Shown here one piece after another: positions 17,166 through 24,260 of a stretch of 30,088 nt of DNA. Location: positions 1 to 30,088 of the IMG/VR virus record IMGVR_UViG_3300042484_000262; one strand, given 5' to 3'. The notes under the pieces were generated by a model. The model worked only from the letters and a program-made list of their open reading frames with translations. It was not told where the DNA came from and did no database searches. Origin of the DNA: a virus. Each line of letters opens with the position of its first letter. The stretch's first letter is position 1. The position numbers were made by a program, and so were the translations under genes.

Positions 17166-17444
17166 ATGGGATCTCTTAAGCCTGGCGCCACATACATATA
17201 CGAACGCAACGGGGACACTGTGTATGCTAGAGAACACGGTGCTGACTCAAGTACCCGACAAGAAATTGGCTGGGATCATACGCCAGACCCTCGTACCGGT
17301 GACGGCAGATCGTTACATGAACATATGATGGAAAGTAAAATGTGGGGTGAAATTCGCCGAATGGCTCCATCCAATCCAGCTTTACAAAAGGCCTTGGATC
17401 GTGCTATAATGATATATAGATTAAGCAAGGACAAACCATTATGA
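17166..17444 (+). CDS. Small conserved phage protein, unknown
   Basis: A 92-residue protein with an N-terminal beta turn-rich part (GATYIYERNGDTVYAREHG) and a helical end (MWGEIRRMAPSNPALQKAL, residues 58-76). It begins one base after the preceding stop with no clear Shine-Dalgarno sequence, so it is probably coupled. It overlaps the next gene by four bases (ATGA). Similar proteins with a DHTPDPR-type centre are widespread in T4-like phages (recalled); no function is known to me. Confidence 0.75.
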   Translation: MGSLKPGATYIYERNGDTVYAREHGADSSTRQEIGWDHTPDPRTGDGRSLHEHMMESKMWGEIRRMAPSNPALQKALDRAIMIYRLSKDKPL

Positions 17445-17746
17445 GTAAAGAAGAAGACAAATTCAAACATAGTAAACGCCTGCTCAAAGACGATAACGCT
17501 ATCAAGAAACAAATGAAGATAGCTAAAGAACATAAGGTCATTGAGTTTAATCCTAAACTAGCACAACCACATAGATACCATAAACATCATGTAATGAATT
17601 GTGGAAACCCTGATTGTTTTATGTGTGCTAATCCCAGAAAGACGTGGAACGAATTAACTATCCAAGAAAAGCGAGAATTCCAAGAACTGGAAACTATTCG
17701 TATGCGACACAGTAATGGAACTTTAACGAAAGATGCTGATGAGTGA
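17441..17746 (+). CDS. Small Cys/His-rich protein, possible metal-binding site
   Basis: A 101-residue, basic N-terminus followed by a His-rich stretch (HRYHKHH, residues 44-50) and C54-x4-C59-x2-C62 in MNCGNPDCFMCANPRKTW. The three Cys with nearby His suggest a small zinc site. The C-terminus is helical (QEKREFQELETIRMRH). It overlaps both neighbours. Proteins with the same NCGNPDCFMC core occur in many phages and some bacteria (recalled), with no assigned role. Confidence 0.75.
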   Translation: MSKEEDKFKHSKRLLKDDNAIKKQMKIAKEHKVIEFNPKLAQPHRYHKHHVMNCGNPDCFMCANPRKTWNELTIQEKREFQELETIRMRHSNGTLTKDADE

Positions 17747-18209
17747 GAAAATTGAACTAAAAGAAAAAATGGCCGCTGCCGACATGGGTGCCCGCACAAT
17801 GTGGGACGAAATGGACGACCTTCAAAGAAAAAGTCTTAAACAAGAGTTCTTTATTCTCAATCGATACATTAGTAATGTTAAAGGTCAACCTAGAGATACA
17901 CAAGAACATTTTGTTCTTACTGTTAATGAATACTTTAACAAATACTGGTATGATTTACAAAATCATCCTAAGTTAATGTGGCAGTTACTTAGCATGTGCG
18001 CCCATGAAAGCAAAAAGATATTCTATCACGAATGGATTGGATTCAAAAAGAAAAAAGATAACAAGCGTATTAAGTTTTTAAATTTAGTATATCCTGATAT
18101 GAAAGATGACGAAATCGAATTATTGGCAAAACTATCGGAGTTATCAGAGTTAAAAGCTATGGCAGAGGATCTCGGTTATAGCAAAGAAGAAATTGCTAAA
18201 TTATTTTAA
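17733..18209 (+). CDS. Clamp-loader small subunit gp62-like
   Basis: In T4, gp62 with four gp44 subunits loads the gp45 sliding clamp. This 158-residue helical protein has landmarks I associate with phage clamp-loader A subunits: W-x-E-M-D near residue 24 followed by FFILNRYIS, a central MWQLLSMCAHESKKIFYHEW segment (about 82-101), KKKKDNKRIKFLN, and the C-terminus in which helices end with YSKEEIAKLF. T4 gp62 is 187 residues. It overlaps both neighbours and lies in the uvsW-primase block, so replication is a fitting context. No gp44 gene is in the window. The start may be this ATG or the one at 17739. Confidence 0.5.
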   Translation: MLMSEKIELKEKMAAADMGARTMWDEMDDLQRKSLKQEFFILNRYISNVKGQPRDTQEHFVLTVNEYFNKYWYDLQNHPKLMWQLLSMCAHESKKIFYHEWIGFKKKKDNKRIKFLNLVYPDMKDDEIELLAKLSELSELKAMAEDLGYSKEEIAKLF

Positions 18210-18907
18210 TGTTAAGTTTCGGCGTGAACAATAAACCTTATACCTGTCAATTTTGTGGGCATGGATACACTCAGGAAAAAACACTGGCTGTACACATGTG
18301 CGAGCAGAAACGCAGGCATTTGTCCAAAGATGAAAAACATGTTGTTATAGGCTATCAAACGTATGTTAGATTTTATCAGTTAACACAAAACGCCAAAACT
18401 ATAAAAACATACAACGAATTTTCTCGAAGCCCATATTACAATGCATTTGTAAAATTTGGCAGTTATGTCAGTAACGTAAATCCCTTGTACCCCGACCATT
18501 ATATTGATTGGGTAGTACGTAGTGGTGTCAAACTAGATCATTGGTGTAGAGACGCATTATACGAAAAATATGTATTAGAGTTAATTCATACAGAACAAGT
18601 AGAAACAGCATTAAACAGAAGTGTAACTCATATGCAGTCGTGGGCCAACGACAACAACAGTATATGGAGTCACTATTTTAAATATGTTAGCGTAAATAGA
18701 GCAACATATGATATACGAGATGGTAAAGTTAGCCCGTGGTTAATATTGAATTGTACTACTGGAAAACACTTACTAACATCACTTAGTGACGAGCAGTTGG
18801 CTTCGATAAGTAATGTTATAGATCCTACTGTATGGGTTAAGAAATTTAAAAAACAACGAGCAGATCTTGAACTTGTTAAAGAAGTAGTTAAAGAGTCTAA
18901 CTTATGA
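18209..18907 (+). CDS. Zinc-finger protein of replication block
   Basis: A 232-residue protein whose N-terminus carries a classical finger-like motif: C13-x2-C16-x12-H29-x-C31 with H37 nearby (YTCQFCGHGYTQEKTLAVHM). The rest is helical and rich in aromatic residues (YQTYVRFYQL, YIDWVVRSG, TVWVKKFKKQ) with no enzyme motif. The finger suggests nucleic-acid or protein binding. The start codon overlaps the stop of the gp62-like gene (TAATG). Marine T4-like phages often place such a gene just before the PolIII-alpha-like gene (recalled), so the two may act together; that is inference. Confidence 0.7.
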   Translation: MLSFGVNNKPYTCQFCGHGYTQEKTLAVHMCEQKRRHLSKDEKHVVIGYQTYVRFYQLTQNAKTIKTYNEFSRSPYYNAFVKFGSYVSNVNPLYPDHYIDWVVRSGVKLDHWCRDALYEKYVLELIHTEQVETALNRSVTHMQSWANDNNSIWSHYFKYVSVNRATYDIRDGKVSPWLILNCTTGKHLLTSLSDEQLASISNVIDPTVWVKKFKKQRADLELVKEVVKESNL

Positions 18908-18925
18908 ATCAGAGACAAAACACTA

Positions 18926-19504
18926 ATGCCAGATATAGACATTGATTTTTTAGACCGCAGCCAGGCCCTTGATGTTATAAAACACATCAAAGCAAGTCGA
19001 CGAGACGAATCTAAACTAGTAACACATAATACTGGCATCTACTTACAGACAATTCCTTGCGATCCTGTAAATAACTTATCAGGCATAGATTACAAAGAGG
19101 CAGAAGAACGAGGCTACTTTAAAATAGACTTTTTGAATGTTAACATTTATAAGGGTATCAGAGATGAGGCACATCTCACCCAACTTATGGAGACTGAACC
19201 ACTATGGGACCTTTTAGAGCAGGACGATTTCAGCAGTTTACTTTTTCACGTCAACGGCCACGGGGCAATACTACGACAGATGAAGCCGACGAGCATACTC
19301 CAACTAGCGGCAGTTTTGGCTATGATAAGACCCGCCAAGAGACACTTGATTGGGACAGATTGGACGACAGTGATGATGACTATTTGGACAAAGCCCGAGG
19401 ATGGTGAGTACTATTTTAAGAAGGCGCATGCCATTGCGTATGCAATGGCAATAGCGGTACAGATGAATTTAATATGTGAACAGATTAGTTATGGATATAG
19501 TTAA
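18926..19504 (+). CDS. Miniature DNA polymerase III alpha-like protein
   Basis: Only 192 residues, yet it carries in correct order the active-site landmarks of bacterial replicative polymerase DnaE: PDIDIDF (2-8), equivalent to the PDFDVDF strand with the first two catalytic Asp; HNTGIYL (34-40), like the HAGG motif; GYFKIDFLNV (63-72), equivalent to KFDFLGL with the third catalytic Asp; a LAMIRPAK segment (131-138), like the ALYRPGP motif; and FKKAHAIAYA (164-173), like FNKSHSAAYA. PHP, thumb, beta-binding and OB parts are absent. DnaE is about 1160 residues. T4-like phages use a family B polymerase, so the role here is unclear. The start at 18926 has a poor ribosome binding site; the frame is blocked by TGA at 18905. 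Confidence 0.75.
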   Translation: MPDIDIDFLDRSQALDVIKHIKASRRDESKLVTHNTGIYLQTIPCDPVNNLSGIDYKEAEERGYFKIDFLNVNIYKGIRDEAHLTQLMETEPLWDLLEQDDFSSLLFHVNGHGAILRQMKPTSILQLAAVLAMIRPAKRHLIGTDWTTVMMTIWTKPEDGEYYFKKAHAIAYAMAIAVQMNLICEQISYGYS

Positions 19505-19881
19505 CGACTTGGTGGTTTTCTAACTAATTGAACACTCCTTCGTTTTATTCGTTTGAGTGTTAAATTCATTAGATTGACCACTGGCCCGAGTACTACTCTC
19601 ACATCCTTGCTGTTGAATGTTTTTATGCTATATTTAAAAGGTTCAATTTCTTTACGAAGAAATATAGTTATAGGAATTTGACGATTTGATTCCCACCACC
19701 AAACTTCTCCAAGTTCCAATAATAGAGTCTTTTCATCAGGAGTTTTAATAGACTCTAGGTCGTAAAAACTCGTAACAAACTGATCTTGATTGATGATGAT
19801 TCCCACATATTCCAGCTCACCGTAATTTAATACGCTGATAAAGGGTAATTGATTCTCTATGTTATCTCTAAGTTTAACCAT
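19501..19881 (-). CDS. Conserved small phage protein, unknown
   Basis: A 126-residue protein on the opposite strand to its neighbours. It has a beta-rich N-terminal half (FISVLNYGELEYVGIIINQ), an acidic-aromatic centre (LGEVWWWESNRQIPITIFL, residues 56-74), and a basic C-terminus (LKRIKRRSVQLVRK). The centre suggests a structural or assembly role, but I know no function; similar proteins occur in cyanophages (recalled). It overlaps the PolIII-alpha-like gene by 4 bases tail to tail. Its ATG touches the plus-strand late promoter at 19881, and there is no Shine-Dalgarno sequence. A weak promoter (TTGCAT, 18 bp, TACTAT) could read into it. Confidence 0.75.
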   Translation of the reverse strand: MVKLRDNIENQLPFISVLNYGELEYVGIIINQDQFVTSFYDLESIKTPDEKTLLLELGEVWWWESNRQIPITIFLRKEIEPFKYSIKTFNSKDVRVVLGPVVNLMNLTLKRIKRRSVQLVRKPPSR

Positions 19882-19888
19882 ATAAATA
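19881..19888 (+). promoter_or_regulatory. T4-type late promoter (exact TATAAATA)
   Basis: Exact match to the T4 late consensus, 21 bases before the ATG at 19910. Expected initiation near 19894 gives a short leader containing AAGGA. This is a leadered counterpart to the leaderless boxes elsewhere. Confidence 0.7.
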
Positions 19889-19909
19889 GTAGTAAGGACT
19901 TTTAGCCAA

Positions 19910-20737
19910 ATGCAAAAAATTTCAAGTTATTTATATCCAAACCGAATAAACATCGTCGCGGATGTGACTCTATTTCCTGTAAGGTGGAACATTGTGTATC
20001 AAAATCGTATAAAACTTTATCAAGGCGTTGACAACGTACTTACCTTGGATGTAAAAAATTCGGATCAAAAACGGATAGATCTCGACGAGCTATTAGGTGT
20101 AGGTGAATCTATTAGAATGAGTATTCAAGATGTCATGGGAAAAGAATTTCTAGTAGCCACTGTCACCCCTAGTGCTACCAAAGGCCTGGCAACAGTTAAT
20201 ATTCAAGAAACTGATCTAGTCAATTTAGATCCGCAATTTTTAAATTTTACAATTTATAAAATCAACTCAGATACGTCTAAAACTGTGTTTTATGCGGATA
20301 CACAATTTGGCGTTAAAGGCAATATGGAATTAGTTGGAAGTGCTATGGGCACTGATACTGAGCCACGTTACATTACTAGATTTGCTCCTATCACAGTTAC
20401 AGATCCACAACCAAAAATAATTACTTATTATAGTGATGCTGTGGAAATTCGTCAGCCAAACTACCTAGATGCAGCAGTCAACGACAGCGTAGAACTTGAT
20501 TTTATATTCGACGGGTTGGCTGGTTCAATCACAGTAGAGTATACTGAGGACGCCGTAGTAAGTTCAAATACTTTGTGGACTACGTTAGAAACATTCGCAG
20601 TGACCACTGCTACAACAGCTATTACAAAAACATACGATAATCCGGAATATAATAGAGATGCCAATTGGTTACGTGTCAAATATGTTCGAACAACTAATAA
20701 TGTCGGAAACATTGACAAGATAACAATTAGATTGTAA
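19910..20737 (+). CDS. Virion structural protein (baseplate/fibre-associated type)
   Basis: A 275-residue, beta-rich protein, poor in Cys, with tandem beta-sandwich character. The start MQKISSYLYPNRINIVADV and the segment IKLYQGVDNVLTLDVKNSDQ (about 34-53) are typical of marine myovirus structural proteins and resemble the N-terminal domain of baseplate upper proteins. A second domain with many Thr/Val (about 175-275) ends in NWLRVKYVRTTNNVGNIDK. The late promoter TATAAATA just upstream fits a virion protein, although it is embedded in the replication region. Exact position in the particle is unknown. Confidence 0.7.
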   Translation: MQKISSYLYPNRINIVADVTLFPVRWNIVYQNRIKLYQGVDNVLTLDVKNSDQKRIDLDELLGVGESIRMSIQDVMGKEFLVATVTPSATKGLATVNIQETDLVNLDPQFLNFTIYKINSDTSKTVFYADTQFGVKGNMELVGSAMGTDTEPRYITRFAPITVTDPQPKIITYYSDAVEIRQPNYLDAAVNDSVELDFIFDGLAGSITVEYTEDAVVSSNTLWTTLETFAVTTATTAITKTYDNPEYNRDANWLRVKYVRTTNNVGNIDKITIRL

Positions 20738-20740
20738 AAT
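20712..20740 (+). promoter_or_regulatory. Sigma70 promoter, leaderless geometry, for primase
   Basis: TTGACA (20712-20717), 17-bp spacer, TAAAAT (20735-20740), then 6 bases (TAGTCT) to the ATG at 20747. The -10 box contains the stop codon of the structural gene (20735-20737). Expected +1 is the A of the ATG. Confidence 0.8.
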
Positions 20741-20746
20741 TAGTCT

Positions 20747-21724
20747 ATGAGCCTTATCATAGACACAGTAACATCTTACCTACCTCCCAAGAGAAAAGCA
20801 ACCCCCAGCGGGTGGATTAGCTTTAATGCTATCTGCTGTCATCACAATGGATCTAGCTTCGATACTAGGGGTCGAGGCGGCATAATGATAACTGAAGGCG
20901 TAAGCTATCATTGTTTTAATTGCGGTTTCAAAGCAAGTTGGCAACCTGGTAGAAAGATTTCAATTAAATTTAAAAGACTGTTACAGTGGCTCAATGTGGC
21001 AGATGATTTAATTACAAAATGTAGTTTAGAAGCACTAAGACTAAACGAAGATCCTGCTTATAAGGGAACAGTTAACGTCATTCCTACTTTTATAGATAAA
21101 GCAATGCCCTTGGGCTCAAAGCCCATACTGTCTTGGTTAGATAGTGATCCAGAAGAACTACGACCCGTTTTAGAATATATGTATTCACGAGGTTTTACTG
21201 TAGACGATTACCCGTGGCACTGGACTGATGAAGATGGGTTTCAAAACAGATTAATTGTGCCATTTTATTACCAAGGTAGACTTGTGGGTTATACCTCCAG
21301 ATCGATACGAGATAGTAAAGTCAAATACATTAGTGAACAGCAACCTGGTTATGTGTTTAATTTAGACCGACAAGACTATGCTCGTAAATTTACTATAGTA
21401 ACAGAAGGACCGCTAGATGCTATCTGTGTGGATGGTTGTGCTGTAATGAGTAACGAAGTGGGCCCGCAACAAATAGCACTATTAAATCAACTACAGCGAG
21501 AAATAGTAGTTGTACCGGACAGAGATCAGGCAGGATTAAAAATGGCAGAACAGGCGATTGAATTGGGATGGAGTGTTAGCATGCCTGATTGGCCCGAAGG
21601 TGTTAAAGATGTGAATGATTCTGTGAGACTTTACGGAAAGCTATATACTCTGTGGAGCATAGCAAGTAGTAAAGAATCTATGCCTTTAAAAATACAACTA
21701 AGGATGAAAAAATGGCTTGGCTAA
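20747..21724 (+). CDS. gp61: DNA primase gp61
   Basis: Makes RNA primers for lagging-strand synthesis with helicase gp41. The 325 residues (T4: 342) have an N-terminal zinc-binding region with C31-x-H33 (ICCHHNGSS) and C56-x2-C59 (YHCFNCGFK), then the catalytic TOPRIM-type core with E220 in VTEGPLDAI and PDRDQAG (257-263), the metal-binding Asp pair. A GRLVGYTSRSI strand near 177 precedes it. It starts leaderless from the promoter at 20712 and overlaps the next small gene by 13 bases. Confidence 0.93.
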   Translation: MSLIIDTVTSYLPPKRKATPSGWISFNAICCHHNGSSFDTRGRGGIMITEGVSYHCFNCGFKASWQPGRKISIKFKRLLQWLNVADDLITKCSLEALRLNEDPAYKGTVNVIPTFIDKAMPLGSKPILSWLDSDPEELRPVLEYMYSRGFTVDDYPWHWTDEDGFQNRLIVPFYYQGRLVGYTSRSIRDSKVKYISEQQPGYVFNLDRQDYARKFTIVTEGPLDAICVDGCAVMSNEVGPQQIALLNQLQREIVVVPDRDQAGLKMAEQAIELGWSVSMPDWPEGVKDVNDSVRLYGKLYTLWSIASSKESMPLKIQLRMKKWLG

Positions 21725-21813
21725 AAAATATATACTATAATATAAAAGATTATTTTGAATTACGTAAACGCCGCAAGGAACTACGGAAAAAAGATCCGTA
21801 TATTTACAAATGA
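21712..21813 (+). CDS. 33-residue conserved-type small protein
   Basis: A complete small reading frame starting ATG-GCT-TGG with a GGATG-type binding site (AAGGATGAAAAA) upstream, inside the primase end. The product starts MAWLKNIYYNIKDYF and continues with a highly basic stretch (LRKRRKELRKKDP) and the ending YIYK. It overlaps the primase by 13 bases and the next gene by four (ATGA), filling an otherwise 85-base gap exactly. An amphipathic, basic helix is expected; membrane or nucleic-acid contact is possible. I recall similar short proteins ending in KDPFIYK in marine T4-like phages, which supports reality. Confidence 0.7.
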   Translation: MAWLKNIYYNIKDYFELRKRRKELRKKDPYIYK

Positions 21814-22760
21814 TACAGTGGGGCATAAACGCTCTTAATCACGGCAGTAGTCTTGCTGTGTTTCACAACGATCAACTGATAGATAATAGCGTTGATAAGA
21901 CTCGTGATAATCCACACAAACTAATAAGTGACGCTATGTTCACCGGTTGGGAACCAGATCGTATTTTCTGGTATGAAAATCCCTGGGTCAAGAAAGCTAG
22001 ACAAATATATGCTAAACAATATAGTACAGCATTTAGATTAGACAATCTGCCCAGTCGTCATCTTAAAAAATGGGGTTTGGGAAATATACCAGTTACGTAT
22101 ACTCCGCATCATGCTAGTCATGCTGCCGCTGGATATTATACTAGTCCCTTTAATCACTGTGCTGTTGTGGTACTAGATGCTATAGGAGAATTCGAATGTG
22201 CTACAATCTGGGAAGCACGTCACGGCAAAATGAAAAAAGTATGGAGTGCGAGATATCCACATAGTTTGGGTCTGTTCTATAGTGCCTTTACAAAAATGCT
22301 GGGTCTTGAACCTATACGTGACGAATACCTATTACAGCAGATGGCAAAACAAGGTGATCCTAAAAGATTTCGAAATGATCTGAGTTTATATTTTAAATCA
22401 GGACCGGTGGTGTTAGACTATAATTTTCACCGAGGAGTATTGAATTGGAGTCCGGAACCTATACGTATTCAAGAACAATGCGATATTGCGGCCGCGGTAC
22501 AGGAACGATTTGAACTGGAAATTTACAAAGTTATGTATAGGGCTAAAACATTAACCAATGCCGATTGCCTCGTTTATATGGGCGGGTGTGCCATGAACAG
22601 TGATGCTAACAAACGCTTTGTAGAACCCGAATTTAAATATATTTGGAGTTTGCCTAATCCTGGAGATCCAAGTAGTAGTATGGGTGCTGTACTGTATCAT
22701 ACTCAACAACGAATAACAAAAGACTGGGCACCAGTCAAACATATTGCTATTAAAATTTAA
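21810..22760 (+). CDS. Carbamoyltransferase-like protein (Kae1-type domain only)
   Basis: Matches the N-terminal, Kae1-like half of NodU/TobZ/HypF-type carbamoyltransferases, which bind ATP and iron and move a carbamoyl group to an acceptor. Visible landmarks: GINALNHGSSLAVF at the N-terminus (nucleotide-fold start), H100-H101-x2-H104 in PHHASHAAAGYY (metal site), VLDAIGE (122-128, the usual DGxGE position), SLGLFYSAFTKMLGL near 151-165, YMGGCAMN near 255 and NPGDPSSSMGAVLYH near 281. The family is usually near 570 residues; this protein is 316 and lacks the YrdC-like C-terminal domain. It lies between primase and helicase, so a nucleotide or DNA-modifying role is possible but unproven. Confidence 0.8.
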   Translation: MIQWGINALNHGSSLAVFHNDQLIDNSVDKTRDNPHKLISDAMFTGWEPDRIFWYENPWVKKARQIYAKQYSTAFRLDNLPSRHLKKWGLGNIPVTYTPHHASHAAAGYYTSPFNHCAVVVLDAIGEFECATIWEARHGKMKKVWSARYPHSLGLFYSAFTKMLGLEPIRDEYLLQQMAKQGDPKRFRNDLSLYFKSGPVVLDYNFHRGVLNWSPEPIRIQEQCDIAAAVQERFELEIYKVMYRAKTLTNADCLVYMGGCAMNSDANKRFVEPEFKYIWSLPNPGDPSSSMGAVLYHTQQRITKDWAPVKHIAIKI

Positions 22761-22772
22761 AGAGTGTATAAT
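22744..22772 (+). promoter_or_regulatory. Sigma70 promoter, leaderless geometry, for helicase
   Basis: TTGCTA (22744-22749, 4 of 6 consensus bases), 17-bp spacer, TATAAT (22767-22772), then 6 bases (ATATAA) to the ATG at 22779. Expected +1 is the A of the ATG. No Shine-Dalgarno sequence lies upstream within reach. Confidence 0.75.
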
Positions 22773-22778
22773 ATATAA

Positions 22779-24260
22779 ATGACAACAAGACAAAACGCAG
22801 ATTACGGATACGACATCCAGAAATTATATTTAGAAATGATGCTGGCAGATGCTGAAACATTTGTTCGCTGCCAAGGCATTTGGGATAGCACTCTGTTTGA
22901 TAGAAAACTACAAGGCGTGGCAAAATTCCTAAAAGACTACGTGGATGACCATAACATTATTCCCACAGTGGACATTGTTAACGCCGCCACACAACAGGAG
23001 TTCAAGATACCTGACGGTCTTCAAGAAGCACACTTTGATTGGCTACTTGCCGATTTTGAAACCTTTATCAAACATAAAGGTCTGGAGAAAGCCATTCTTG
23101 AAAGTGCCGACTTGCTGGAGAAAGGCGAATACGGCCCAGTTGAAGAACTTATCAAACGAGCAGTACAAATTGGCCTACAGAAGGACATGGGTACAGATTA
23201 CTTTCTAGATCCCCGTGCTAGATTGATGCGTATCAAGGACAAGAATGGACAGATTAGTACAGGCTGGGAAGCAGTAGATCAGAAACTCTTTGGTGGGTTT
23301 AATCGCGGAGAACTCAACATCTTTGCTGGCGGTAGCGGAGCAGGTAAGAGTTTGTTTTTGGCCAACCTTGGTGTAAATTACGCACTCGCCGGGCTTAATG
23401 TAATTTATCTCACACTGGAACTCAGTGAAGAGCTTGTGAGTATGCGTGTGGACAGTATGATAACAGGAATCCCCACTAGAGAAATCTTTCGTCAAATAGA
23501 CGACGTTGAAATGAAGGTTAGAGTTATTGGCAAAAAGAGTGGACACCTACAGGTCAAATATATGCCGAGCGGCAAAACAGCCAATGATGTACGTGCCTAT
23601 TTGAAAGAGTATGAAGTCAAAATGGGACATAAATGCGATGTACTATTGGTGGACTATATGGACTTGTTAATGCCCTTGAGCAAGAAGATTAGTGCTGAAA
23701 ACTTGTTTGTTAAAGACAAGTATGTCAGTGAAGAACTACGTAACCTAGCAGTGGAAAAGAACTGTGTGTTTGTCACTGCGGCACAGTTGAATCGTGGTGC
23801 GGTAGAAGAAATTGAATTTGACCACAGTCACATTAGTGGTGGCTTAAGCAAGATTCAGACTGCGGATAACGTGTTCGGTATCTTTACATCGAGAGCTATG
23901 CGTGATCGCGGCAAATATCAAATCCAGTTAATGAAGACACGTAGTAGCAGTGGTGTGGGACAGAAAATTGATTTAAACTTTGATGTGGACACATTGCGCA
24001 TTACTAACAGTGAAGAACAAAGTGAAGACTCGGCGCAGTCTACCACACGTAGCAGTCAGATTCTCACTGATATCAAACGTAACAGCACCGTGAGTGAATT
24101 CCAAAAAGGTCAGCCTAAAGAAGGATTTGATCCTTTTAACCCTAGTCCCAACGCGGGCCGCAGTGACCCTACAGAAGGCATGATTGTCAAACCCAGTGCC
24201 GCCAAGGTGGAAAGCACCAAACTGCGTCAGCTGTTGAACAACTTGCCCCAAGATGTCTAA
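22779..24260 (+). CDS. gp41: Replicative DNA helicase gp41 (DnaB-type)
   Basis: Hexameric 5'-3' helicase of the replisome, working with primase gp61. The 493 residues have a helical N-terminal domain (1-135), a linker, and a RecA-type motor: GGFNRGELNIFAGGSGAGKS with Walker A at 184-191, catalytic Glu in LTLELSEELV (about 211-220), Walker B VLLVDYMDLL (about 287-296), and ISGGLSKIQTADNV and MKTRSSSGVGQ segments near the arginine finger region. A Ser/Pro/Asn-rich tail of about 70 residues follows and ends in KLRQLLNNLPQDV. T4 gp41 is 475. It overlaps the convergent GNAT gene by 4 bases. Confidence 0.94.
   Translation: MTTRQNADYGYDIQKLYLEMMLADAETFVRCQGIWDSTLFDRKLQGVAKFLKDYVDDHNIIPTVDIVNAATQQEFKIPDGLQEAHFDWLLADFETFIKHKGLEKAILESADLLEKGEYGPVEELIKRAVQIGLQKDMGTDYFLDPRARLMRIKDKNGQISTGWEAVDQKLFGGFNRGELNIFAGGSGAGKSLFLANLGVNYALAGLNVIYLTLELSEELVSMRVDSMITGIPTREIFRQIDDVEMKVRVIGKKSGHLQVKYMPSGKTANDVRAYLKEYEVKMGHKCDVLLVDYMDLLMPLSKKISAENLFVKDKYVSEELRNLAVEKNCVFVTAAQLNRGAVEEIEFDHSHISGGLSKIQTADNVFGIFTSRAMRDRGKYQIQLMKTRSSSGVGQKIDLNFDVDTLRITNSEEQSEDSAQSTTRSSQILTDIKRNSTVSEFQKGQPKEGFDPFNPSPNAGRSDPTEGMIVKPSAAKVESTKLRQLLNNLPQDV

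Noticed and set aside
19204-19407. Plus-strand 67-codon frame inside the polymerase-like gene
   Set aside because: Overlaps the conserved-motif frame entirely; acidic low complexity, no start signal.
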